Assembly: GCF_009724245.1 (NCBI RefSeq)
Contig: NZ_WNNK01000002.1
Span: 124,001-188,000, forward strand
Reading direction: 5' to 3'
Source of the DNA: Pseudomonas spelaei
GTDB lineage: Bacteria > Pseudomonadota > Gammaproteobacteria > Pseudomonadales > Pseudomonadaceae
DNA: 64,000 bases
Below are positions 1 through 8,264 of the stretch, one piece after another. Position 1 is the first letter of the stretch, and each line of letters begins with the position of its first letter. Below the pieces are notes generated by a model, which saw nothing but the letters and a program-made list of their open reading frames with translations, ran no database searches and was not told the DNA's origin. The translations under genes were made by a program, and so were the position numbers.

Positions 1-4
1 GACC

Positions 5-412
5 ATGAAGACCAGCACTGCCAAATCCTCGTTTAACCACCTGCGCGGGCTCAAATTGGCCGCGTTGGCAATCGGTACCAGCTTCGTTTTGGCCGGTTGC
101 GCCGGTAACCCGCCAACCGAGCAGTACGCCGTGACCCAGTCAGCGGTGAACAGCGCCGTCAGCGCCGGCGGTACCGAGTTTGCAGCCGTGGAAATGAAAT
201 CGGCCCAGGACAAGCTCAAGCAAGCCGAAATTGCCATGCACGACAAGAAGTATGACGACGCGCGTCGCCTGGCCGAACAAGCCGAGTGGGATGCTCGCGT
301 CGCCGAGCGTAAAGCCCAGGCTGCCAAAGCTGAGCAAGCCGTGAAGGATTCCCAGAAAGCTGTTCAGGAGCTGCGTCACGAAGGTATGCGTCCAGCTGTT
401 ATCCAACAGTAA
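5..412 (+). CDS. DUF4398 domain lipoprotein (PA3691-like)
   Basis: The 135-residue protein begins with a hydrophobic signal ending in the lipobox LAGC (Cys at about residue 32), so it should be a lipid-anchored envelope protein. After the signal it is almost entirely a charged Ala/Lys/Glu/Gln-rich helix (KSAQDKLKQAEIAMHDKKYD and following), which matches the DUF4398 helical domain found next to OmpA-like lipoproteins. It lies 56 bp upstream of the LptF-like gene on the same strand and probably shares its promoter, which would be outside the window because only 4 bp precede the start. The mature function is not known; a periplasmic coiled-coil partner of the downstream protein is an inference from adjacency and from the shared helical domain. 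Confidence 0.85.
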   Translation: MKTSTAKSSFNHLRGLKLAALAIGTSFVLAGCAGNPPTEQYAVTQSAVNSAVSAGGTEFAAVEMKSAQDKLKQAEIAMHDKKYDDARRLAEQAEWDARVAERKAQAAKAEQAVKDSQKAVQELRHEGMRPAVIQQ

Positions 413-468
413 GTGACTGACCTCTGATTGCCTTGCACCCGAAATCGAATTGAAAGGACGACACCATT

Positions 469-1251
469 ATGCGTAAACAATTGATGATCCCTGCCCTGCT
501 GGCGATGAGCGTTGCCCTGGCGGCCTGTTCCACCCCGCCGAACGCAAACCTGGAAAACGCACGGACCAACTTCTCGGCCCTGCAAGCCAACCCGCAAGCC
601 ACCAAAGTCGCGGCACTGGAAACCAAGGATGCCAGCGACTGGCTGGACAAGGCCGACAAGGCCTATCGTGACAACGATGACGAGAAGAAAGTCGACCAGT
701 TGGCCTACCTGACCAACCAGCGCGTTGAAGTCGCCAAGGACACCATCGCCCTGCGCACCTCAGAAGCCCAGTTGAAAAACGCCGGTGACCAACGTGCCCG
801 CGCGCTGCTCGAAGCCCGTGACGCGCAGATCAAGCAACTGCAAAACAGCTTGAACGCCAAGCAGACTGATCGCGGTACCTTGGTGACTTTCGGTGACGTG
901 CTGTTTGCCACCAACAAGTCCGATCTGAAATCCAGCGGCCTGGTAAACATCACCAAACTGGGGCAGTTCCTGCGGGAAAATCCGGACCGTAAAGTGATTG
1001 TCGAAGGCTACACCGACAGCACCGGCTCCAACGCCTACAACCAGAGCCTGTCGGAGCGCCGTGCGGCTTCCGTACAGCGTGCACTGGCTCAACAAGGCGT
1101 GGATATTTCGCGCATCGTGACCCAGGGCTATGGCAAGGAATACCCGGTTGCCGACAACGGCAGCGTTTCGGGCCGTGCCATGAACCGCCGTGTTGAAGTG
1201 ACCATTTCCAACGACAACCAGCCGGTCAAACCGCGTTCGTCGATCCAGTAA
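469..1251 (+). CDS. lptF: OmpA-family outer-membrane lipoprotein, LptF-like
   Basis: The 260-residue protein has a lipoprotein signal (MRKQLMIPALLAMSVALAAC, lipobox LAAC), a DUF4398-type helical region at about residues 25-130, and a C-terminal OmpA-like peptidoglycan-binding domain at about 140-250. The OmpA signature is clear: VEGYTDSTGSNAYNQSLSER followed by RAASV, and the closing GRAMNRRVEVTI. Such proteins anchor the outer membrane to peptidoglycan through diaminopimelate. In P. aeruginosa the gene at this place is lptF, an envelope-stress (AlgU) regulated lipoprotein linked to survival and biofilm; I transfer the name by architecture and neighbourhood only. It is followed by a hairpin-plus-T-tract terminator at 1297-1326. 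Confidence 0.85.
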   Translation: MRKQLMIPALLAMSVALAACSTPPNANLENARTNFSALQANPQATKVAALETKDASDWLDKADKAYRDNDDEKKVDQLAYLTNQRVEVAKDTIALRTSEAQLKNAGDQRARALLEARDAQIKQLQNSLNAKQTDRGTLVTFGDVLFATNKSDLKSSGLVNITKLGQFLRENPDRKVIVEGYTDSTGSNAYNQSLSERRAASVQRALAQQGVDISRIVTQGYGKEYPVADNGSVSGRAMNRRVEVTISNDNQPVKPRSSIQ

Positions 1252-1296
1252 CGGATTGACAGGAAGCCCCACTGATTGATGGGGCTTCCAACAATG

Positions 1297-1326
1297 AGCC
1301 TCCTTCAGTGCAAGGGGGCTTTTTTA
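1297..1326 (+). terminator. Intrinsic terminator of the lipoprotein pair
   Basis: The stem AGCCTCC (1297-1303) pairs with GGGGGCT (1314-1320) with one G-T wobble and is followed by a T run. A second perfect 9-bp hairpin, GGAAGCCCC/GGGGCTTCC (1262-1289), lies directly upstream but has no T run, so it may pause or protect the 3' end instead. Confidence 0.75.
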
Positions 1327-1328
1327 CT

Positions 1329-1622
1329 TTATCCGAATTGAACTGGGTTATTGTTGTCCTGCGGCATCATACCCTGCAGGTTTTGTTGATTCATCGGGTC
1401 CATAGCTCCGGATTGGCCTCCTGCGTTGCCACCCTGACTGCCACCGCCACCTTGGGCACCGCCACCACCTTGAGCACCACCACCACCTTGGGCACCACCC
1501 ATCATCATTTCCAGGAGTTTTTTAAGCATCTCAGGGTCCATGCCCTGCTGCTGCTCCTGCCCCAGGCCCATGTTCTGACCCAGCCCCTGCATGCCACCCA
1601 TACCACCAACGCCCATACCCAT
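1329..1622 (-). CDS. Small Gly/Met/Gln-rich protein with AQGGGG repeats
   Basis: I choose the ATG at 1622 because GAGG lies 7 nt upstream; a GTG two codons earlier has no such spacing. The 97-residue product has no Cys and few charged residues. It contains a Met/Gly-rich head (MGMGVGGMGGMQGLGQ), a short amphipathic helix (DPEMLKKLLEMMMGG), a run of AQGGGG-type repeats at about residues 43-62, and an Asn/Gln-rich tail. There is no signal peptide or membrane segment. The composition recalls harpins (glycine-rich, cysteine-free secreted proteins), but no type III secretion gene is in the window, so that is only a resemblance. It stands alone, convergent with the lptF-like gene. Low-complexity ORFs can be artefacts, but the well-spaced ribosome site argues for a real gene. 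Confidence 0.6.
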   Translation of the reverse strand: MGMGVGGMGGMQGLGQNMGLGQEQQQGMDPEMLKKLLEMMMGGAQGGGGAQGGGGAQGGGGSQGGNAGGQSGAMDPMNQQNLQGMMPQDNNNPVQFG

Positions 1623-1750
1623 ATACACACCTCACAGTTAACTATTCATAAGTTTTTTATCAGCTGCGCTGACAATCCGTTCAGTGGTCTCTTACACGAT
1701 ATGGTTCCGAGCTTCTGATAGGCAGGTAGGAACCGAGCCTATTCCTACGG

Positions 1751-2077
1751 CTATTGCTCAAGCTGCGGCGTTTCCTGCCCCATGCACCGCACAGCCTGTT
1801 TCTTGCTGTTCACCAGCACACCGGTCAGGCCTTTCTGCTCGGTGTCGAACAGCACCAACACACCATCGACGCATTGCGCCACCTGGGCTGCCGGAGTCAG
1901 GGAGATTTTGTAATCCTCACCTGGCACAGTCTTGAGCATGGTGAAATCACTGAGCAGCAACGCATCCTCCGGCTTGGCGAAATGCAGATAGCCGTAGTAC
2001 CACAAGCAGCCCACGGTGCCGATGATGGTGCCGATACCGGTGAGGATCAGGGGAATCATGTTGCGTTCTTCACTCAT
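1751..2077 (-). CDS. Hypothetical single-pass membrane protein
   Basis: This 108-residue protein has one clear transmembrane helix near the N terminus (MIPLILTGIGTIIGTVGCLW, residues 7-26) followed by a soluble domain of about 80 residues that contains two cysteines. Its ATG overlaps the stop of the upstream alpha/beta hydrolase gene by 4 bases, so the two are translationally coupled. I do not recognise a named domain. The topology suggests a small inner-membrane protein whose C-terminal domain (for example FDTEQKGLTGVLVNSKKQAV) faces one side of the membrane. Its co-transcription with a lipoprotein hydrolase suggests an envelope-related role, but that is inference. Confidence 0.75.
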   Translation of the reverse strand: MSEERNMIPLILTGIGTIIGTVGCLWYYGYLHFAKPEDALLLSDFTMLKTVPGEDYKISLTPAAQVAQCVDGVLVLFDTEQKGLTGVLVNSKKQAVRCMGQETPQLEQ

Positions 2078-2988
2078 TGCGGGCTCTCTGATGATTCAAC
2101 TTTGGAATTCGGGGCGGCCGGGTAATTGGGGATTTCCCCCAGGCGGCGCAGGCCATTGAAATGCTGCGGGTCGTCGAGGTAGCGCAGCATCACGGTTTGC
2201 CAGGTCTTGTCGGCAAATGTCTGCACATGCTCACCCCGGGTCAATTGCAGCACCCTCGGCGGTGGCGCAGCTTGATACAGGCGGATACCGTTGGAAAGCG
2301 GCACGATCGGGTCATCCAGACTGTGGAACAGCAATTTCGGCACGCCTGTCAGCTGCGGCATGGCGTTGATCGCGCTGTCGGCGTCCGGCACCAGCCACGA
2401 CAACGGTACCTGGAACGGCCAGGTTAACCAGGAAGTGCTCAGGGCGAATTGTCCTACATCACGATAACTGGCCGGCACGCCGTCCAGGACAATGGCCTTG
2501 AGTTGTCGCTGACGCTCGGGATGCTCGGCCAAGTAATGCACCGCCAGTGCGCCGCCCAGGCTTTGGCCGAGGACGATCAACGGTTGACCCTGGGTTTCAG
2601 GGGCCTTATCGATCCAGTTGAAAGCAGCGTCCAGGTCTTGATAGATCGCGGGCAACGAAGGTTTGCCTTCGGACAGGCCATAGCCACGATAGTCCAGCAA
2701 CAACACTTGATAACCCTGCCCCGGCAACCACCAGCTACCGCCCAAGTGCCAAGACAGGTTGCCACCGTTACCGTGCAGGTGCAGCACCGTGCCTTTGATG
2801 GGCACACCGGCTTTGGCCGGTAACCACCACGCATGAAGTTTGAGGCCGTCGGCGGTGGTCAGGGTGACGTCGCGGTATTGCAGGCGGGCTTGCTCTGGAG
2901 TGAACGGCAGGCCCGGTTCGGGGTAGAACAGCAACGAGCTGCAGCCGTTCAAGGTCAGTAGCAGGCAAATAATGCCGAGGATTCTCAT
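2074..2988 (-). CDS. Alpha/beta hydrolase lipoprotein
   Basis: I start at the ATG at 2988, which has GAGG 8 nt upstream and gives a clean lipoprotein signal (MRILGIICLLLTLNGCSS, lipobox LNGC); an upstream in-frame start would bury it. The 304-residue protein is an alpha/beta-hydrolase of the FrsA/YfhR (Bem46-like) type. It has the oxyanion region LHLHGNGGN, the nucleophile elbow VLGQSLGGA (Ser at about residue 142), the acid in HSLDDPIVPL and the His in GEHVQTF. Such proteins are presumed serine esterases or peptidases; the substrate is unknown. The lipid anchor should place it in the outer or inner membrane facing the periplasm. It is the first gene of a two-gene unit with the small membrane protein downstream. 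Confidence 0.85.
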   Translation of the reverse strand: MRILGIICLLLTLNGCSSLLFYPEPGLPFTPEQARLQYRDVTLTTADGLKLHAWWLPAKAGVPIKGTVLHLHGNGGNLSWHLGGSWWLPGQGYQVLLLDYRGYGLSEGKPSLPAIYQDLDAAFNWIDKAPETQGQPLIVLGQSLGGALAVHYLAEHPERQRQLKAIVLDGVPASYRDVGQFALSTSWLTWPFQVPLSWLVPDADSAINAMPQLTGVPKLLFHSLDDPIVPLSNGIRLYQAAPPPRVLQLTRGEHVQTFADKTWQTVMLRYLDDPQHFNGLRRLGEIPNYPAAPNSKVESSESPQ

Positions 2989-3124
2989 CCGTTGAAGCCT
3001 CGCAATTGAATTGCACATCAACCTGTAGCCTGCGAACGCCTCGAAGAGGCGCAGGTTATCGAAATCGCTGAAGGTCTTCGGCCTTATCGCAGGCTGCGCC
3101 AGCGGCTACAGGAACGGGGTGCGG

Positions 3125-4402
3125 CTACAGGATATTGGAGTAATCCGCCTCGATCCGATCCAGGCTCAGGTGGTTGAGAAAGTTGGAGAAGCACATCCAG
3201 GCCGCCAGGGCATTCATGTCGCGGAACTGCTCCGGCAAATATTTGGGAGGCACCACCAGCCCTTCGTCCACCAACTGGCGCAAGGTACGCATGTCTTCCA
3301 GAGTGGTCTTGCCACAGAACAGCAACGGCACCTGCTCCAGTTTGCCTTTGCGCACGGCCAACTGAATGTAGTTGTAAACCATGATAAAGCCCTTGAGGTA
3401 GGACAAATCCTTGGTAAACGGCAGACCATTGGGCACCGAGCCACGGAACACACGACTGGCGTTGCCGTAGCTTTCGGCCATTTCAAAGCCCTGCTCGCGG
3501 AAGAATTCGTAGACCTGCAGGAAGTCTGCCCCCTCCTCCACCATGTGAATGGCGCGGGTACGGTTGGTCAATTTACGCAGGCGGCTGGGGTAAGAGGCGA
3601 AAGTGATGATCTCCATCAGGATTGCCAGGCCTTCCTGAGTGACGGTGGACGACGGTGGCCCCTTCGAGAGGAAGGTGCAGATCGGCTGGTTCTGGCCATT
3701 GAGGGTGGTGCCTACATGCACCAGGCCTTCGTGGACTTCCAGGGCACGCACGTCGCGGTCGTTGAACATCGCGTCGGCGCGAATCTTGATGTAGTCGGCC
3801 CCCGCCGCCGCGTCGGCCACGATGCCATCGGACTCGAACACCCGGATGGTTTCTTCTGCTTCGCCAAATACTTTGTTCAGGCGGCTTTGCAGCAAGTTGA
3901 CGGCATCTTTGGCGGTCAAGGTCTTGGCTTCGTCCTTGAGATCGCCACGGCCATCAATGTTATTCAGGTAATCGGAGAGCATCAGGCCGAGGTCGGCCAG
4001 GGTTGGGTCACCGGCGTGGAACGCGTCGGAAGCGGCGCCATACAGTTCCTGGGAAATCAGGCCGAAATCCGCCGTGCCGCGGGCCTCAAGCATGCGCACC
4101 ACCATGCGGTATTCCCGGCACATGCGTCGCATGATCTGCCCCACCGGGCTGAACTGGCCGAGGGTGCGAGTGATATCGCGCTCGATGTTCTGAAACTCCA
4201 GTTTCACCGCGCTGGAATCGAACGAGAGGGGGCGATTAAGGTAATAGTCGCGGTCAACCGCCGGCATTTCCTTGCCCTTGGCCTTGAGAAAACCCTTGCG
4301 AATATTCTCGTCCCACTTCACCGCATCAAGGACACGAATCGGTGTTTGCGCCAGCACAATGCGATCAGACAAGGTGCGTATCGTCTGCTGGTAATCGTCC
4401 AC
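3125..4402 (-). CDS. QEGLA-motif (DUF1704/MATCAP-like) putative metallopeptidase
   Basis: The start is a GTG at 4402 preceded by GAGGGAG 6 nt upstream. The 425-residue protein belongs to the family once called flavohemoglobin expression-modulating QEGLA motif proteins (TIGR02421, DUF1704). It carries the unusual zinc motif HExxxH as HEGLVH at residues 224-229 and the naming motif QEGLA at 256-260, whose Glu is the expected third metal ligand. The animal relatives MATCAP/KIAA0895L are tyrosine carboxypeptidases acting on tubulin tails; the bacterial substrate is not known. There is no signal peptide, so it should act in the cytoplasm. A TetR-type gene ends 79 bp upstream on the same strand and may be co-transcribed. 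Confidence 0.85.
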   Translation of the reverse strand: MDDYQQTIRTLSDRIVLAQTPIRVLDAVKWDENIRKGFLKAKGKEMPAVDRDYYLNRPLSFDSSAVKLEFQNIERDITRTLGQFSPVGQIMRRMCREYRMVVRMLEARGTADFGLISQELYGAASDAFHAGDPTLADLGLMLSDYLNNIDGRGDLKDEAKTLTAKDAVNLLQSRLNKVFGEAEETIRVFESDGIVADAAAGADYIKIRADAMFNDRDVRALEVHEGLVHVGTTLNGQNQPICTFLSKGPPSSTVTQEGLAILMEIITFASYPSRLRKLTNRTRAIHMVEEGADFLQVYEFFREQGFEMAESYGNASRVFRGSVPNGLPFTKDLSYLKGFIMVYNYIQLAVRKGKLEQVPLLFCGKTTLEDMRTLRQLVDEGLVVPPKYLPEQFRDMNALAAWMCFSNFLNHLSLDRIEADYSNIL

Positions 4403-4481
4403 CCGATGCTCCCTCTTTAAACGTTATGTGTCCGCACGCCGGTAGCGCATGGTCTCAACGGTAGTACCTTTTGCGCGATCA

Positions 4482-5198
4482 TTACACCGAAGCCAGCACC
4501 AGATGCATGTGACGCTTGAGAATTTCAAGCATCTCTTCGCCCGTCAGAGGCTCTGGCCCGCCAAGCAGGCCCTGATATTCCATCCGACCGATAATCGCCG
4601 TCAACACCCTGGCATCCTGTTGCGGCTCGCTGGAACCCAGCACCTGAAAAAACTGGCAAGTGCCCTGCAACAGGATTTGCTGGTGGGAACGTACCAGATC
4701 CGCCAGGCGCGGGTTCAACAGTGCTTCCTGGCGAAATGCCTGCTCGGCCATCAGGTGTTCACGACGATTGTGCAATTGCCGCTGGACATAGTCAGCGGTC
4801 AGCCGCGCAATGTCATCGGCCAACTGCGAACGTGACTGCGCACTGCCATCACCATAGGCCACCATTTCCCGCAGCAAGCCTTCGTTACGTACCCACAGTT
4901 TGCCCATGAAAGCCGCGCTGCGCTCCACATACTGGGCGAAGGTGTCGGTGAGCAGGTCATCAATGTCCTTGAAGTAATAGGTGGTGGCCGATAACGGCAC
5001 CCCCGCCTCGGCAGCCACCGCCCGGTGCCGAACGGCGCGCACACCTTCACGCACGACAATCCGCATGGCGGCATCGAGGATATCTTGTCTGCGCTGTTCA
5101 CTGCCCTGCCGGCTCGCCTTGCGGCCCTGATACTGAACACTTTCAACCACGGCAGCAGCGATGCCAGCGGCGCCTTCTTTAGCCAATACGCGGTTCAC
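4482..5198 (-). CDS. TetR-family transcriptional regulator
   Basis: I prefer the GTG at 5198 (AAGGA 8 nt upstream) to the ATG at 5207, which has no spaced ribosome site; the product is about 238 residues. The TetR DNA-binding domain lies at about residues 30-80: RRQDILDAAMRIVVREGVRA, then RHRAVAAEAGVPLSATTYYF, with the usual Tyr-Tyr-Phe at the end of the recognition helix. The rest is an all-helical ligand and dimer domain. The gene is in the same direction as the QEGLA protein downstream and 97 bp past the lysS terminator. The ligand and targets are unknown; local autoregulation would be usual for the family. Confidence 0.85.
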   Translation of the reverse strand: MNRVLAKEGAAGIAAAVVESVQYQGRKASRQGSEQRRQDILDAAMRIVVREGVRAVRHRAVAAEAGVPLSATTYYFKDIDDLLTDTFAQYVERSAAFMGKLWVRNEGLLREMVAYGDGSAQSRSQLADDIARLTADYVQRQLHNRREHLMAEQAFRQEALLNPRLADLVRSHQQILLQGTCQFFQVLGSSEPQQDARVLTAIIGRMEYQGLLGGPEPLTGEEMLEILKRHMHLVLASV

Positions 5199-5262
5199 GA
5201 CACACATCCTTGGAAGAGGTTAAAGCCAGGCGCTGGAAGCTTGACGCTTGTTCAGGCCACAC

Positions 5263-5292
5263 AAAAAAGCCGCCTTATAAAAGGCGGCTTTT
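5263..5292 (-). terminator. Intrinsic terminator after lysS
   Basis: The palindrome AAAAGCCGCCTT...AAGGCGGCTTTT has T runs on both strands. On the minus strand it lies 13 bp past the lysS stop and should end the prfB-lysS transcript. Confidence 0.85.
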
Positions 5293-5304
5293 GATTCGCT
5301 ACGG

Positions 5305-6807
5305 TTACGCTTGTGGCCGCATGTGCGGGAACAAGATCACGTCACGGATCGACGGTGAGTTGGTCAACAGCATCACCAGACGGTCGATACCGATACCTTC
5401 ACCGGCGGTTGGCGGCATGCCGTACTCCAGGGCGCGGACGAAGTCGGCATCGTAGTGCATGGCTTCGTCGTCGCCGGCGTCCTTGTCGGCCACCTGGGCC
5501 ATGAAGCGCTCGGCCTGGTCTTCCGCATCGTTGAGCTCGGAGTAGGCGTTGGCGATTTCACGGCCACCGATGAACAGCTCGAAGCGGTCGGTGACGTTCG
5601 GGTTGTCATCGTTGCGACGGGCCAGCGGCGAGACTTCGAACGGGTACTGGGTAATGAAGTGCGGCTGTTCCAGCTTGTGCTCCACCAGTTCTTCGAAAAT
5701 CATCACCTGCAATTTGCCCAGGCCTTCGAAGCCCAGCACCTTGGCACCGGCTTTCTTGGCAATGGCGCGGGCCTTGTCGATGTCGTTCAGGTCATCGGCG
5801 GTCAGTTCAGGGTTGTACTTGAGGATCGAATCGAACACCGACAGGCGTACGAACGGCTCGCCGAAGTGGAACACCTTGTCGCCATACGGCACATCGGTAG
5901 TCCCCAGGACCAGCTCTGCCAGTTCGCGGAACAGCTCCTCGGTCAGGTCCATGTTGTCTTCGTAGTCGGCGTAGGCCTGGTAGAACTCCAACATGGTGAA
6001 TTCCGGGTTGTGACGAGTCGAAACGCCTTCGTTACGGAAGTTGCGGTTGATCTCGAACACTTTTTCGAAGCCGCCCACCACAAGGCGCTTGAGGTACAAC
6101 TCAGGCGCGATACGCAGGAACATTTCCATGTCCAGCGCATTGTGGTGAGTCTCGAACGGCTTGGCCGCAGCACCACCCGGGATGGTTTGCAGCATCGGCG
6201 TTTCCACTTCCAGGAAGTCACGCTTCATCAGGAAGGCGCGGGTATGGGCAATCACTTGCGAACGCACGCGGAAGGTGTGGCGCACGTCTTCGTTGACGAT
6301 CAGGTCAACGTAACGCTGGCGATAGCGCTGCTCGGTGTCGGACAGACCGTGGTGCTTGTCCGGCAGCGGGCGCAGGGATTTGGTCAGCAGGCGCACGTTG
6401 GTCATTTCAACGTACAGGTCGCCCTTGCCGGAACGAGCCAAGGTGCCTTCGGCGGCAATAATGTCGCCCAGGTCCCAGGTTTTCACTGCGGCCAGGGTTT
6501 CTTCGGACAAGGTCTTACGGTTGACGTAGACCTGGATCCGCCCGGACATGTCCTGGATCACCATGAACGAGCCACGGTTGAGCATGATGCGACCTGCCAC
6601 CTTGACCGGGATCGCCGCTTCTGCCAGCTCTTCCTTGGTCTTGTCGGCGTACTGTTTCTGCAAGTCTTCGCAGTAGGCGTCGCGACGGAAGTCGTTGGGG
6701 AAGGCATTGCCCTTGGCGCGCTCGGCAGCAAGCTTTTCCTTGCGCAGGGCGATCAGGGAGTTTTCTTCCTGTTGCAGGGCTTGCGGGTCGAGTTGTTGGT
6801 CGCTCAT
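5305..6807 (-). CDS. lysS: Lysyl-tRNA synthetase, class II
   Basis: The 500-residue protein charges tRNA-Lys with lysine using ATP in the cytoplasm. The N-terminal OB-fold anticodon-binding domain covers about residues 60-165 ([20 protein letters not shown]). The class II catalytic core follows, with motif 2 as [20 protein letters not shown] at about 260-280 and motif 3 as [15 protein letters not shown] near the C terminus. The length equals the usual bacterial LysS. It lies 70 bp downstream of prfB on the same strand, the arrangement conserved in many gammaproteobacteria. Nothing is odd in the sequence. Confidence 0.97.
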   Translation of the reverse strand: MSDQQLDPQALQQEENSLIALRKEKLAAERAKGNAFPNDFRRDAYCEDLQKQYADKTKEELAEAAIPVKVAGRIMLNRGSFMVIQDMSGRIQVYVNRKTLSEETLAAVKTWDLGDIIAAEGTLARSGKGDLYVEMTNVRLLTKSLRPLPDKHHGLSDTEQRYRQRYVDLIVNEDVRHTFRVRSQVIAHTRAFLMKRDFLEVETPMLQTIPGGAAAKPFETHHNALDMEMFLRIAPELYLKRLVVGGFEKVFEINRNFRNEGVSTRHNPEFTMLEFYQAYADYEDNMDLTEELFRELAELVLGTTDVPYGDKVFHFGEPFVRLSVFDSILKYNPELTADDLNDIDKARAIAKKAGAKVLGFEGLGKLQVMIFEELVEHKLEQPHFITQYPFEVSPLARRNDDNPNVTDRFELFIGGREIANAYSELNDAEDQAERFMAQVADKDAGDDEAMHYDADFVRALEYGMPPTAGEGIGIDRLVMLLTNSPSIRDVILFPHMRPQA

Positions 6808-6877
6808 GTCTTTTGAAATTCCATCACAGGTTCGTTGCCCCCACCGGAGGCAGGGGACTTCAGGTCTTGGCTGACGG

Positions 6878-7973
6878 TTACAGGCCTTGTTTCAGGCTGG
6901 CCACCAGGTACTCGTCGATATCGCCGTCGAGGACTTTATCGCAGTCGCTGCGTTCAATGTTGGTGCGCAGGTCCTTGATTCGCGACGCGTCGAGCACGTA
7001 GGAGCGAATCTGATGACCCCAGCCGATATCGGACTTGGTGTCTTCCAGGGCCTGGGACGCGGCATTGCGCTTCTGCACTTCCTGCTCATACAAACGGGCC
7101 CGCAACATTTTCATCGCGGTGTCTTTGTTCGCATGCTGGGAACGTTCGTTCTGGCAACTGACCACGGTGTTGGACGGTACGTGAGTAATCCGTACGGCCG
7201 AGTCGGTGGTGTTTACGTGTTGACCACCGGCACCCGAGGAGCGGTAGGTGTCGATGCGCAGGTCCGAGGGGTTGATGTCGATTTCGATGTTGTCATCGAT
7301 TTCCGGCGACACGAACACAGCCGAGAACGAGGTATGGCGACGGTTGCCGGAGTCGAACGGACTCTTGCGCACCAGGCGGTGTACGCCGATCTCGGTACGC
7401 AACCAACCAAAGGCGTATTCACCCTTGATGTGCACGGTCGCGCCCTTGATCCCGGCGACTTCACCAGCGGACAGTTCCATGATGGTCGCGTCGAAACCGC
7501 GCTTGTCAGCCCAGCGCAGGTACATGCGCAGCAGGATGTTGGCCCAGTCCTGGGCCTCGGTGCCACCGGAACCGGCCTGGATATCCAGGTAGGCGTTGTT
7601 GGCATCCATCTCACCGCTGAACATACGACGGAATTCGAGTTTTTCCAGGGCCTCGCGCAGGCGCTCGACTTCAGCGGCCACGTCATCGACGGCGCCCTGG
7701 TCTTCTTCCTCGGCAGACATCAGCAGCAGGTCCTTGGCATCGGCCAGGCCTGAGTGCATCTCATCGAGGGTTTCTACGATCTGCGCCAGCAGGGAGCGCT
7801 CGCGCCCCAGTTCCTGGGCATAGGCAGGGTTGTTCCAGACACTCGGATCTTCAAGCTCGCGATTGACCTCGGTCAGACGCTCATGCTTTTGATCGTAGTC
7901 AAAGATACCCCCGAATAGTTTCGGAGCGCTCGGACAGGTCCTTGATACTGTTAAGGATCGGGTTGATTTCCAT
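6878..7973 (-). CDS. prfB: Peptide chain release factor 2 with programmed +1 frameshift
   Basis: RF2 recognises UGA and UAA and hydrolyses peptidyl-tRNA. Reading starts at the ATG at 7973 (protein start [16 protein letters not shown]), meets an in-frame TGA as codon 25 at 7901-7899, and continues after a +1 slip at CTT TGA C. The shifted frame runs to the TAA at 6878, giving 364 residues, the usual RF2 length. The slip site is preceded by a Shine-Dalgarno-like CGGGGG three bases before CTT, as in E. coli. The GGQ catalytic motif falls at residues 249-251 ([12 protein letters not shown]) and the stop-codon-reading SPF motif at 204-206. RF2 controls its own level: when it is scarce, the ribosome pauses at UGA and shifts. 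Confidence 0.97.
7894..7914 (-). promoter_or_regulatory. RF2 programmed frameshift site
   Basis: On the minus strand the sequence reads CGG GGG TAT CTT TGA C. The internal Shine-Dalgarno element, the slippery CTT codon, the UGA and the following C are all present, which is the complete canonical recoding signal. The reading frame downstream is open to the end of the gene. Confidence 0.95.
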
Positions 7974-8119
7974 GGCGGGCAGCACTCGTTGGCGAACTTT
8001 TGAAAGCCGGCGAGTATAACGGCAAACGGCTGGAAACGGCAGTCCGCTTGGCTGAAAAGGCGGGTTTGAGTGCGATCAGTGCATCAACACAGAACAAATG
8101 TGGGAGCGCGAATGCGGTT

Positions 8120-8219
8120 GTAGCCGCTGCCGAGGTACGAGGCTGCGATGCGTGTCCGCAGGACCGCCCCTGGGGCCACTGCGCAGCCCATCGCAGCCTC
8201 GTACCTCGGCAGCGGCTAC
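8120..8219. repeat. REP-type inverted repeat between wspR and prfB
   Basis: A 31-nt arm at 8120-8150 (beginning GTAGCCGCTGCCGAGG) is exactly inverted at 8189-8219. The symmetry continues imperfectly outward (GCGAATGCGGTT against ACCGCATTTGCG). It has the size and layout of a REP doublet. It lies between the 3' end of wspR (8265) and the prfB start (7973), so its hairpin could also limit read-through from the wsp operon or stabilise its 3' end. Confidence 0.8.
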
Positions 8220-8264
8220 ACCGCATTTGCGAGCAAGCCTTACAAGGGTTTTGTGGTGTTTCGG

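Noticed and set aside
1308..1718. 136-codon plus-strand ORF rich in Thr and His
   Set aside because: It is the reverse reading of the Gly/Gln repeat gene and overlaps the terminator.
3119..4420. 433-codon plus-strand ORF opposite the QEGLA gene
   Set aside because: It is the antisense shadow of a GC-rich gene; the minus-strand frame has the family motifs and a strong start.
5455..6816. 453-codon plus-strand ORF opposite lysS
   Set aside because: The minus strand encodes an unmistakable lysyl-tRNA synthetase; the opposite frame has no domain.
6878..7759. prfB as a truncated gene or pseudogene
   Set aside because: The upstream frame with the canonical frameshift site restores a full-length RF2.
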